64,000 nucleotides of DNA from Poronia punctata (taxonomy: Eukaryota > Ascomycota > Sordariomycetes > Xylariales > Xylariaceae). The notes under the pieces were generated by a model that was not told where the DNA came from, did no database searches, and saw only the letters and a list, made by a program, of their open reading frames with translations. Within the stretch, counting starts at the first letter, position 1. Each line of letters begins with the position of its first letter. Shown here piece by piece: positions 32,674-46,380 of the stretch. The position numbers and the translations under genes were made by a program. The stretch is taken from NCBI GenBank assembly GCA_022579005.1, contig MU401532.1, positions 62,001 through 126,000 on the forward strand, in the 5' to 3' direction.

Positions 32674-35387
32674 GAAGACGATTCCAGTGTTTTGTTGGGC
32701 CGGCGAGGCCCGTTTCCTTGCTTATTCGTGGGGAGCAAGTCTATACAAAAGCATCATCAGATTGGAGTTTTATGGGATATTGCGGATTATTCTGGGGCAC
32801 GGCGTTTTGGAACACGGTGCCTTTTCGAAGTGCACCGTCCGCTTGAGATTTCTGAACGATTCACACGATACATGTTAACGGGCGTGGGGAATAGCAAGTG
32901 TGCAGAATATGTGCTAGGGAGGTTGGCCGTGGGCGAGGGACGCCTTCGCCAGGCTGATTTTTGCGGTACCTGCCCGGCATCCTCGTGGGACCGAAAACCA
33001 ACCAGAGATTCCTCAAAACAGACGAGTCCTAACACCCTGCATGACTGCATAAACCGGTCAAGCGAGGTGGCACCGCTGGAGTAGTCTATGGCAGGGCGCT
33101 AGAAGGCATTAAAAAGGCTCGAAGGACACGACAATGAACTATCGATACCCTGTTGCGCAAAATATAGTTATTTCATGTTAACGATGTTGAGGGCGGGGAT
33201 TTGTTGTCAGGGGTGTGTTGACATAGTAGGCCGACTGCCAGAGTACTTCACCTAGTTCACTGACTTGTGACACCGCATAGATGCCCCTGCCGGACAAATA
33301 TATAGGCCTAACCCACGCTCTCTCATTGCACGTTTTTGAATGTCTATGAGTTACCGGCAGATATCCAAGGTAGACCAATCTTAGCATTGGGCCGTTGGAC
33401 CACGGATACTTTTAAGGCACGACACAGGTTGCAAGGGTTTCGTTCTCTTGCGAACCCGTGCCAAACCCGATGCGGCATGCTGGTGGAATATATCATTAGT
33501 GCAGACATATCTATCTTGTAGCCCTCATAGGCTACAGGACAACTTTGATACGGACGTAGCACTACAGCAGAACGGCGGGCGGGGTGTTCTTCTAAAGGAT
33601 GAGATGTTACATCGGAAGCGGGCAATGACATCGTCATGCATTGCAAACTGTCTAGGTCTACAATTTGCTCCCTTCAAAGTTCTACAGGCAGTTACCAGTC
33701 TGCCGTTCTTTAGAGAGGTTGTGCATCCCTTTTTTTCTTAACATGCGAGGGATGGCCCGGGGTAACCACATGTCAGTTGTGATGGATAGATGGCCGGATG
33801 CTAATGCTGTGTAACTGGTAGATAGATATATGTTGATAAGCTACATTTAATCCATTGTTTTATTTGCAGCTTCTTTGTCTAATTATCACAGCTTTTGTTT
33901 CATTGGTGTTGAATGCTGTACCTGACTGTTACCCCGCACTTCTGAGGTTGCCTCTCGTCTTTATGTGATAGCGCTGGGGGTTGCTCGGTGCTATTGACCC
34001 CACTGTTGCAATTGGACTTGGAACCAAAAAAAGGTGGTTTTATATAGGTTAGACTATATGGCATCTTCCAAGATAGCTTACAAGCGGCGAAGTTGATAAA
34101 GCTCTTGTGAGATTGGGGGATATTTATGTGCGGCATACCAATTCGGGTGGCGCCTTTGCCCAAATACGATACAGTACCCGCTGCCAAAGGGGCATGATTG
34201 CCCTGGCGTTGAAGCTTACATTATTTTGATATCCAGAACGCGCCTAGGTTGGTTCCTTTCTTTTCAATTCGACTACTCGTATAGACTGCAGCTTCAGGAT
34301 GAAATCAACTCCAATGGATTCGAATCATATATGATAGCCAAGCTACTCGTAAGCTAGGTATGTGATCTGATGCAGGTTACACCTCCTTGTCGAAGCGCGA
34401 TTCCAGTCCTAGGTAGTAATTACCTACCTACTTACATGTAGGTATCCACTGTAACTGCCCACTTCCTGTAGCTTTCCACACCCCGCAGTCTAGAAGCTGC
34501 AACGTCGTCATTGTGCTTCCTGGTAGGTAGGCCCGTACTAGTAGGTTCATTCCGTCCCCAGATACATTAGGTAGAGCCCCTCCAAGGAGGCATATCATGC
34601 CATTACATGCGCATGTGGGCTTGTGCAAGGCTCCCTTCTCCATGCCTCTTTTTAGCCAGTTAGTTATAGGCTCCATAGCCGAGATATCTCGTATGCTGTC
34701 TCCTCTGAACCTTCCCTGATCCCAGTAGCATTGCCCCTAGATACTACCCATCCTAAGAGCACTACTATATTACAGTGCAGCCGGAAGTCCCGCCTTTGAC
34801 TTGCTTTAGCGTGACTGTCAAACAAGCGTGGAGCTATATAGGTAGCTAGTATCAACCTGCTCTTTGAATGTTCTCGTTCTTCCTTCTAGTCCGCTTTCTT
34901 TGAACCTCAAGCAATTTTTGACTCCAAGGTCCTTTTTGACGATACCTATCTGCTGCTCCGCTGTGGCCACTTAGAAAAGAGCCGCTTCGACTAGACGACG
35001 ATCAGTCGGGAATAACCCCACCATAGGTGATAAGATCGACCCTCAACTCAACCTGTACGTAGTCTAGCCATTCTCTAGATGTTCCCACTCTAGCTTCCTG
35101 TCCGTCTACAATAGTCTAGCTTTTTATGTGTAGCTTCGAAGACAGTCTAGAACCCAAGTGTCCATCTAGGCCGCGTTGCTCTTGGCGTTCCTAGTCTCGA
35201 ACCCCTCATTCCAGTCATGGTTTCATCTGCCAGCACTTTTGGCTCCCCCGCCAACGGCGACCATGTCGACCCGAACTCAGAAACCTACTTCACTAGATTT
35301 CTCGTTAGATAGTTGCTGATTACTGACCGACGAAGCCTTGTAGCTCGATCAGCCGTTCACAACTTCTTCATAAGCGACGGATTCACC
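32674..35387. other. intergenic, 2.7 kb, 5' side of glycogen phosphorylase
   Basis: No gene is supported. A 130-codon frame at 32692-33084 lies in the 3' flank of the G-alpha gene and has no protein-like features. The right end (about 34860-35387) is C/T-rich and probably contains the promoter and leader of the phosphorylase gene, including a small upstream open frame. Confidence 0.5.
35217..35312 (+). promoter_or_regulatory. candidate upstream open reading frame in the phosphorylase leader
   Basis: ATG at 35217 opens 31 codons ending in TAG at 35310-35312, 75 bases before the main ATG at 35388. If present in the mature leader it would lower or condition translation of the phosphorylase. It is unknown whether transcription starts upstream of it. 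Confidence 0.4.
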
Positions 35388-38300
35388 ATGGCTTCAACCG
35401 AGCAACGTCTACCGTCGAGGGAACGACGCCCCTCTATGGGCGCACCTATTGTCGACATTCTCGGCTCAGTAGGACCCGCCGGGATATCTCGGCCCAAACA
35501 CAAACGCACAGTTACCGGTTTCGGTGCTCAGGAGATCAAGAGTGTTGAAGGTAAGCCAGCTTCAGTCCCAAGAACCATCCGACCTCCATCCTACGGCTAT
35601 TCCCTCTCGCGTCCATTGTGTTTAATGTCATATCCCGCACATTGTGCCCTCGTGTGACAGTTCTAACCCTATAGTATAGCCTCTATCCCCGAGCCGCAGC
35701 GTGAAGCCTGGACCAAGCATGAGTTTTCTGGATTTCGTACCAAGGAGGAGTTTGAGAAAGAGGTTGTCCGCCACGTCGAGACCACACTGGCTCGCAGCAT
35801 ATATAATTGCGACGAATCGGCCGCATACTCAGCCGCCAGTTTAGCTCTCCGAGACCGCTTAGTCAAAGAGTGGAACAATACCCAGCAACGCCACACTCTC
35901 AAGGACAGCAAGCGTGTCTACTATCTGAGTCTGGAATTCCTAATGGGACGCGCCTTTGACAATGCAATGCTCAACGTTGGTGTCAAAGATGTTGCCAAGG
36001 GTAAAATACATTCCCCGCCCTCCAAGGATCTGTGTTTTCGTATCTGCGGGGACTAACCATATTGTAGAGGGTCTCAACGAACTAGGATTTCGCATCGAGG
36101 ACATTATCGGACAGGAGCACGATGCTGCACTAGGAAACGGTGGCCTAGGAAGACTTGCTGCGTGCTTTCTTGATAGCATGGCCTCTATGAACTACCCGGC
36201 CTGGGGATATGGGTTACGATACCGCTATGGTATCTTCAAGCAGGAGATTATCGACGGGTACCAAGTGGAAGTACCCGACTATTGGCTTGATTTCAACCCA
36301 TGGGAGTTCTGTAGACATGATGTGACCGTTGATGTGAGAGACTCTTGTTTATTCTTCCCATTTCTTCTTCCCACTAACAATGACGTTAGATCCAATTCTA
36401 TGGAAATGTACGCAAGGTCCAGGACGAAAACGGAAAGACGATATCCGTGTGGGAAGGTGGCGAGACAGTCACTGCCGTTGCTTACGACGTCCCGACACCA
36501 GGATATGATACCCCTACTACCAACAACTTACGACTATGGTCGAGCAAAGCAGCAAGCGGCGAATTCGATTTCCAAAAGTTCAACAGCGGCGAATACGAGA
36601 GCTCAGTGGCCGACCAACAAAGAGCAGAGACCATCAGCGCTGTCTTGTATCCCAACGACAATCTGGAGAGAGGAAAGGAGCTGCGTCTCAAGCAACAATA
36701 CTTCTGGGTGGCCGCATCTCTCTATGACATTGTTCGTCGCTTCAAGAAGTCCAAGCGCAGTTGGTCTGAGTTCCCAGACCAAGTTGCAATCCAGCTCAAT
36801 GATACACATCCAACGCTTGCCATTGTCGAGCTACAACGCATCCTGGTTGATATTGAAGGCTTGGAATGGGATTCGGCCTGGAATATAGTCAAAGAGACTG
36901 TGAGTTGCCCTTCTTAGCCCTGTAGGACCTGTGAGAACAAGTGCTTATACATGATCTAGTTCGGGTATACGAACCATACCGTCCTCCCCGAAGCCCTTGA
37001 GAAGTGGTCAGTTGGGCTAGTCCATCATCTGCTTCCCCGACATCTCCAGATCATCTACGACATCAATCTGTTCTTCCTGCAATCGGTTGAGAAGGCGTTC
37101 CCCGGCGACCGAGATTTGTTGGCTCGCGTCTCCATTATTGAAGAGTCTCAACCACAAATGATCCGAATGGCATACTTGGCTGTCATAGGATCTCACAAGG
37201 TCAACGGCGTTGCTGAGCTCCACTCTGACCTGATCCAGACGACTATTTTCAGGGACTTTGTAAACATATTTGGGGAGGACAAGTTCACAAATGTCACGAA
37301 TGGCATCACTCCAAGGCGATGGCTTCATCAGGCCAACCCGCGGCTGTCGGAATTGATCGCTAGCAAGACGGGTGGCCACGATTTCTTGAAAGATCTCACT
37401 CTCCTGAACAAGATCGAACTCTATGTAGATGACAAGGAGTTCCGAAAGGAGTGGGCCGAGATCAAGTATGCCAACAAGGTCCGTCTCGCCAAGTATATCA
37501 AATCAACAATGGATATCAACGTCAATCCATCTGCACTGTTCGATGTCCAGGTCAAGAGAATCCACGAGTACAAACGACAGCAGCTCAACATATTTGGTGT
37601 CATTCATCGATATCTGTCCTTGAAAGACATGAGTCCAGAAGAACGGAAGGAACAGCAGCCTCGCGTTTCCATCTTCGGTGGGAAGGCTGCGCCGGGTTAC
37701 TGGATGGCCAAGCAGATAATCCACCTCATTAATAGCGTCGGAAGCGTGGTCAACAAGGACCCTGATATCGGAGACCTACTGAAGGTTGTCTTCTTGGAAG
37801 ATTACAATGTCAGCAAGGCCGAGATGATCATCCCAGCTTCAGACTTGAGCGAACACATCTCCACCGCTGGTACAGAGTAAGTTGACCAGTATAATCTCTC
37901 AGTAAGACGCGGACTAACAGGTTCCTAGGGCTTCGGGAACAAGCAACATGAAGTTCGTGCTGAATGGCGGGCTAATCATTGGTACCTGCGACGGCGCAAA
38001 CGTAAGTCTTGCATTATATAGACTCAAAGACGAGGAATCACGCTTACTGGATGTAGATTGAGATCACGCGCGAGATCGGTCAAGAGAACATATTTCTCTT
38101 TGGAACTCTGGCCGAAGACGTCGAAGACCTGCGCCATACACATACATATGGAAAGCACGCCATCGACTCAAACCTGTCACGGGTGTTTGACACCATCCAA
38201 AGTGGCATGTTTGGCAAACCTGACGACTTCAATGCCCTAATTTCAGCCGTCCGCGATCACGGAGACTACTATCTTGTCTCGGATGACTTCCAGTCGTACA

Positions 38301-38458
38301 TTGACACGCAAAAGATGGTCGATGAAGAGTATCGGAACCAAGAGGAGTGGATATCCAAGTGTATTCGTAGCGTCGCGCGCATGGGCTTTTTCAGTTCTGA
38401 CCGCTGCATAAACGAGTATGCCGAAGGCATCTGGAATATTGAGCCGCTACCCGCTTAG
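35388..38458 (+). CDS. gph1: glycogen phosphorylase
   Basis: Seven exons: 35388-35550, 35680-36000, 36068-36333, 36390-36899, 36960-37876, 37929-38001 and 38057-38458. Total 883 residues with every phase consistent. The enzyme releases glucose-1-phosphate from glycogen in the cytosol using pyridoxal phosphate. Visible landmarks are [31 protein letters not shown] sequence (here [20 protein letters not shown]), [45 protein letters not shown], and the PLP-lysine signature [15 protein letters not shown]. That signature is followed by GTCDGANIEI, which spans the junctions of exons 5, 6 and 7. The N-terminal MASTEQRL to KHKRTVTGF segment is where fungal and yeast enzymes carry the regulatory phosphorylation site (the T in KRTVTGF is a candidate). 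Length is as expected for the family. Confidence 0.96.
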
Positions 38459-39699
38459 ACTCAAGAAGTTGGAAGTCACTGGGACGCGGTGGGAATTATA
38501 TTGGCTCTCCTTTTGGGACCAAATACACGCTAAACGGGCCATTGAGTTAACACTTTGATGATTGGGAAAGCTTGGTTCCCTTCCGGCGACAGTCATCCGG
38601 ACGACATACGCATGCTATTTCATTCACTCTGTATCCGTCAATCTTATTTAACCTAATACAATCTGCGTATAACACGACACCTGCACCTCACAACCTGGGA
38701 CAGCTTAAACGGGGTTGGGGATTAACCGACGTGACAGCAAAGTTGGATTGTCGATAGAGAAATGCGGGTTATACAGCCGGGAACCGGAGGGCCGGTATCC
38801 TGTAGGGTAGCGATGACGAGAATCTGCTCGTTATCTAATGTACGAAGTACGGCTTAAGCAAGTGTCGGTATCTGCATATGGTATGCCCTGTCTACAGTGA
38901 TCTTTAGGGTCCCCGTCACGTCTCATCACGTTGAATATAACCTGGTATGCCGGTTACCAAGCATGTGATCGCGGACCAGAACGCGAACATGGGCACGGAA
39001 GCTGGTAAGACGCACTCAGATCCGGGAGAGGCCGTGCCACCTACTTTTGTTACCTACTCGTAAGTCGTAGCTATATTTCCCAATAAGTAATGGAAAAGTA
39101 CCTACTGTGTAGTTCTCAATTTTACCTTATAACTTACACAGCACCACCGTACCCATACGTAGATGCAGCTTGAAGTTTACAAACCTGAAAACATTTTGTA
39201 TTATGTCTTGGTTTAGAATAATGGAAGTGTACTCGTATGTGTACAAGTAAGGGTGCCAGTTACGATTCTAACAGTGTCACATCCTAAGCAACACACTGTA
39301 TATAAACTGTAGAAGTTGAAGCTGATGGACGCAGGAGGGGGTGCGCGTTAGATATGTACATGTAGGTTAGCTTAGTCGGTAAAGTCCTACCTACTCGTAC
39401 TTGCGTAAGGTACCTACCTAGGTAATCTAGCCCAACGGCTTACATGGTCGCAAATGACGTCATACTAACCCTAACCGGTACTCAAGTGTCCCCGTGACTT
39501 TACCAAGGAATTTGTCTACCGTAGTAGCGGGCTGCTGGCTAGGTAGAAAAAGTACAAATACCTAGGTATGCATGATAATTCGATGCAAAGCCCATTTATT
39601 TTAGGAGATTTTGTTCCGGAACTTATGCAAGCCAAGTTGAGCGGTCTGCCAGTCATTCTCTTTTGGAAATGCGCATTTTTTGCTTTAAAAGTGTCAGGT

Positions 39700-39723
39700 G
39701 TTGTTGTTGTTGTTGTTGTTGTT
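39700..39723. repeat. GTT microsatellite (8 units)
   Basis: Eight perfect GTT units in intergenic DNA. Confidence 0.95.
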
Positions 39724-40150
39724 ATCTACATACACGTACACATTCAAGAAGAAGAGAGAGGTACCTCGGTAAGGTACTTACAGTCTCGTTTTTTACTGGG
39801 ACTAGGTACTTATCTACTACGTCATATGGATTGCTTACAGCTTAGGTTTTTCAAGGCTTTAAAGGAACTAAGTCAGGTACGTCTACTCGTACGTGTGGTT
39901 AGGTGTTGATAAGTAAGTAGGGGAAATTTGGACTAGTAACTAGGTTCGGTAGGTAGGTAGAAAGTACGGGTCGTCTGGGCGGATTGAAGGGACTTTGGGG
40001 TCTGGTGTTGTGTTGTGTTGTCTGTCAGGGTGCCGACAATATCGACAAGCCAGCCCCTTGGGGATTTGTTTATGAGATGGAATTATGTCAAAACACCCAC
40101 ACCACTTGAATAGGAACAGGAACCTGAAGATGAACATTAACACCAAGAAC

Positions 40151-40169
40151 TTTTTTTTTTTTTTTTTTT
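40151..40169. repeat. poly-T tract (19)
   Basis: A run of 19 T on the plus strand in intergenic DNA, not linked to a recognisable element. Confidence 0.9.
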
Positions 40170-42834
40170 GCGTTGCTTCAAAGGAGTAACCTTCTCGTCC
40201 TAAAACTGTAGATGCGGATGTAGGTAAGTATTTCAGACTAATGTATTAAACACGAGTTTGACAAGGGGGTTTTTCGCTTGATAGGCCTGGAGCTAAACTT
40301 GAGTTGTATGAATCGTCGATGAGACAGCTTAGTACTCGATGGTCGGTAAAATATTTATTTGAGAGGACGGAGCGGACCCTGGCGGCCTCTGCATTTTAAG
40401 GGCCGACCCCTATGCTCATACCTAGGTTAATTACCCATGCTAATACCTCCTAAGGGTAAGAATCCAACTAGTCTCGCAGTCAAAGAGTTGTTCTAGGAGG
40501 CATCCCGCTGTCCTACAGGTAGGAGTGTGTGTGTCTTTTTACTGCAGCTTCCTCGGGTGCAAGTATGGCTGCTGTTTCAGAGTTTGTAGATGAGGCAGGT
40601 AAAAATAAATATTCATGAGAAAACAAGCAACGTACCGGAATAGGTTTCTTTAAGCTTAAGGTTTTGCTGACTAAGTATTGTTTGTTATTGATCTGCCAAA
40701 CCACTCAGTGTTATGTGAAAGACCTATTTGGAACCTTAAGGTCAAGAGAGCATGATGTACCCTTGGATACAACAGTATACTTTGACTACTTGCTCGAGAG
40801 GAAGTATACACAGTGCGCTCATTCCCAGGTTACCAGATTTGCCTAGCCAATAGGCAGTGCAGGCCTATGCTAGCTCATGCAGATTGTGCAGTTCCGCAAG
40901 CTAAAGGAGGGGCTTACCCCGGTCGGTGACATCATTGTAATTGTGCCTAATTCTATAGCAAGTACATCATCTAATACCTACTGTATTGGATATGTGTAGA
41001 TGTCAACCATCACGATGCTGTTTTACAACCTCTAACCTAGTGGCAAGTACGCATATGTGTAGACATCGCCTAATTCTACTGAATTTGCCCAAGTGAAAAG
41101 TTGGCCGTGGTCGATATTGAGCAATAGTGCGTTGGTTAGAAAGAATTGCTAACTAAGTTTCTGTACGGCTGTTAACTATCTATCAAGAAGAACTTATAAA
41201 CTATCTGCTCTCTAAACTCCTAAGGGACCGGTTCATACGTACACCTTCTCTAGGGACTTGAATTAGCCAGTCCCCATCTCGGCCCGGAAGCCTCTTATGC
41301 GGGCATATGCCATGCAGAGGTGGGTATCGCCAGACAACCAAGGATCTAGGGTCTCATATTGCTCTGTTCACTGACCAGGAGGATGGACTGAATACCTTGT
41401 GGATATCTCGTGGTCCTAGCAGTAGCAAAATATGCTCATGTCTAGGCCTTCACCACCAAGAGTATGTCCATTATGAACTTTTTGCCGAGAAAACAACGAC
41501 GAGGTAAACAACATGATAGGCGTGATGCTGGCACATTGGTAAGTCAATCCGTGAAGGGGTGGCTTTAAAAGTCCGTCTAAAGGGAAACGAAGTTGGAACT
41601 AACAGAATTGCATCGCTCTTTCCTCCGATCACCAGAATGCCCACGAGTACTGACCCATCTACCCTAACCCCGTACCTTTAGTAGTCTATTCTAGGCGTTG
41701 ATGAGTAGTCCAGGGAGGGAGGGGGTGTGTATATTTCGAAAATGTCCATCCTTGACGTCCGATATTAGCAACCTTAATCGTAATACGCATGGCTTAATCA
41801 TTATTGTATTTTTTTTTGACGCGTGTAGATCAGGGCTTCTGACGGATCGGCGCTTGTTTTACAAAACATGCTTGGTATGACATGATAGATGTATGCTATT
41901 CTAGACACGGGAATCTAGAAATTCCATCTTTTGATTGTTTTCGCCACTTGTTGGAACACTAACCTAGATTGCCTAGATATTGTAAATCATGGTCCGATGG
42001 GAGAATGGGACAAATCTTTTGACAGCAGGGATTCCAAAAGCACGGTGACTCTTGACGACGATGCTGAAGATATGAGAGCACATGATTGTGCCAACCCCCT
42101 TACCAAGTGTATAGTCAAATGGTACACCGTCACGACCGACTATCAGCTAGTTATCGTGGTACTGGGTGAACATATCTACGTGTACGTATTCCTAGGTAGA
42201 ATCAAATAATAGTTATGTACCTAGTTGTACTCTCCTAAAGTTATTAGGATCAGATATCGTACAGGATGGCAATGTGCCATCAGCTCTTACACATGTCTTG
42301 TTAGACTACCTAGTCTATGATAGTAAATTGCATAAATAAACACCAATAGCAGTGGAATATTTCCTTTTCATATTTGCCTCGACTCGTGTAACCTAGGTTA
42401 GATGGTGTAGGCCATCTCCTATATGTATAATGTAAGTCTAAAACCTATCTAACCGCGGGGGTCATCCATTATGTGCTCTACAATCCCTTAAAGGCTTATA
42501 TAACCAATATCTTCATATGTAGCTACAAAGGACAGGACATCTCTATTTCTCCCCAGCAATCCACTTCTGGTGGACTACTATTGCGTACATCGTTTGACAG
42601 AAGCTTATCTACTCATGGTATCCCCTCAACTGCGAAGTTGATGGAGCAATGACACAGGATAGGAACACAATGCTACCCGGGAGGTACAAAGTTGCACATT
42701 CTCAGATGTTTTTCTCACAGTGTCTCCATGATACGGCTTACAACTGGATTGGCAGGAGGGAGGCATGTAGCTCGCTCACCCCTGCTCACAGCACAAGCGC
42801 GAGCCCCGCCCAACACATTCGAAAGGCAGGACCC

Positions 42835-42890
42835 AGGTACCTACTTGCCTACTTGCCTACCTACTTACTTGCCTACTTACTTGCCTACGT
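42835..42890. repeat. imperfect tetranucleotide tandem repeat (CTAC/TTGC/CTTA)
   Basis: Alternating CTAC, TTGC and TTAC tetramers in tandem, starting inside a GGTACCTAC word. The block looks like an expansion of the intergenic TACCTA vocabulary. Confidence 0.75.
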
Positions 42891-43635
42891 TCATCTGTAG
42901 TATGTACGTGGAGATGCTCAGCTGGTAGTTGGTCCTGGAGGAGGCACTCTTGAAAATACCAACCCCGCTGTTACATGGGCATCAAGATTCTTACAGAGTA
43001 GGTACAGACCTTCGCGGGTTTTGGCGCAGTTGGGGACAGGGCCCAATTCGATTAATTGATTGCCCAGTAGAGGTACCTACAATCCTGATCCCGATCGCCG
43101 CTAGACCTATATTAGCCATAGATTAACACAGTACACATATACCTTGCTTCTTACGCTTAGCACTTCATAGAAAGGCACCGCACCCCCAAAGCGAGAAAGT
43201 GAACGGCGTGTGGGAGTATAACCGTACCTCTCTAAATCCCCAACCCGACTCAACTCTAAACCATTTGGAAAATATTTCCTGGTCTTGTTTCCGTCCCAGT
43301 CTTTTTTTCTTATCCAATTCAAAGCCGCTTTTCATCCTTGCGCCTGGGAAGTTACGTTTAATCCTTCGAGTTGCGCCGCTTGATTCACTCTTGCTCGATC
43401 CCGACTGCGATTTCTTGGGCACTGGCTCAAAGGAAGTACCTACTTAGCGCGCACGGCCAGATTTACTTACCCCTCGCTCCGTCGCTTGACCGGTTCGGCT
43501 GTCGTCCTGCTCAACGCAACGCAACAACAAATCCAGACCGCACCTCTCTCTAGTCTTCCGTGCGCCCGGCTGTTTACTGAATAGCTCCTTTCTACCTATT
43601 CTTCTCCCCCGATATATTCCATCAATAGCGACGAA

Positions 43636-45305
<1,670 letters not shown>

Positions 45306-46380
45306 AGCTCTTCTGCCACTGCATAAGCTGGCTGCCAAAAGAATTAGCACAAAGAAAAAAAAAAGCACAACGATACCACGACAAGGCCATTGGGATGAAT
45401 CCGCGTTTCAGAAAGAAAGACCATTTTGAGTTTTGGTTTCACGGCGTTCTGAGAGGGGGAATGATGGGTTTGCAACAGCAGTCTTGCCCGAATCTCGATA
45501 GCCTTAGGGGGGCGAGCAGCATGCGGGACGTATGAATTCTAAAGATAAATGACGAAAACGGACGAGGAAACAGGCGAGAGAAAGGTCAAGGAAAATACTA
45601 TACGCGAAAGGTATCCGACAACGGGGGCGATATGATAATAAGGTGGCAGGGGAAGGACACACGCACAGGGGGTTGGCATTCCGGCAGTTGCTGTAACTTT
45701 AAACCTGGGTAGGCAGCTTGGGCTTCCTGGTGTTTCAGGAGGCGCTGGTTATTTTACAAGACTTTCACGCTGCTCCGTTGTGAAAAGCTTGACCTTTGCC
45801 ATGCCAAAAGGTCTAGGAATATAGTAGATGTATGTGGTCATGCAGCATAACTTTTGGCCTCTGGCGGCTACAATAAAATCGAGAAATGACACATTGGTCT
45901 CTGCCCTTGCTATAAGTCGTTTAGGAAATGGGGGGTTGTATTTTACCCGGAGATGTTGGAAGGATTGGTATCCTGCGGATTTGCTACGACTTGAGAGGTG
46001 AGCGCACTAGGTTAGGTTATATTAAGCTCCAAATCTTCGGGAAACGAAGCTATGTATCTATTGCCGGGCTTTCCCGACCCGGTTCGGTCGGGTTAGCCGT
46101 ATAGCGCAACGGTAGGCCAGACCAAGACGGACACTCGCTTTTGGGGGATAAAACCCTAAATATGTTACAATTTTTTTCATTTGCTTCTTTTTTCTCTGAC
46201 TTCCTGTATCTATAAGACTAGAATACGTGGACATGCTGGAGGGTCCTGGACAAGAACTCTCATTTCGGCTCGTTTTTGGGAAGTTAAGCTACCTAGATCT
46301 ATCATCTATCATCTAGGTACCTACACGGAAAGGAAGAAATCCAATACAAGAAAGAAAGGAAACACTCCTAGTAAGAGGCC
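45306..46380. other. intergenic
   Basis: 1075 bases holding the hog1 3' flank and the aminotransferase promoter. A repeated TATCATCTA word and TAGGTACCTA stand at about 46298-46323, shortly before the aminotransferase. No gene was recognised. Confidence 0.55.

Larger units (their letters stand above)
38459..43635. other. gene-poor intergenic region, 5.2 kb
   Basis: No convincing gene. It has many TAGGTA/TACCTA and TACTCGTA words (for example 39409-39425 and 39945-39959). It also holds a GTT run, a 19-base T tract at 40151-40169, and a tetranucleotide-like CTAC/TTGC block at about 42835-42890. The right end holds the C/T-rich upstream region of hog1. Confidence 0.5.

Noticed and set aside
32692..33084. 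130-codon frame after the G-alpha gene
   Set aside because: It lies in the 3' flank, has no motif, and does not join in phase to any exon.
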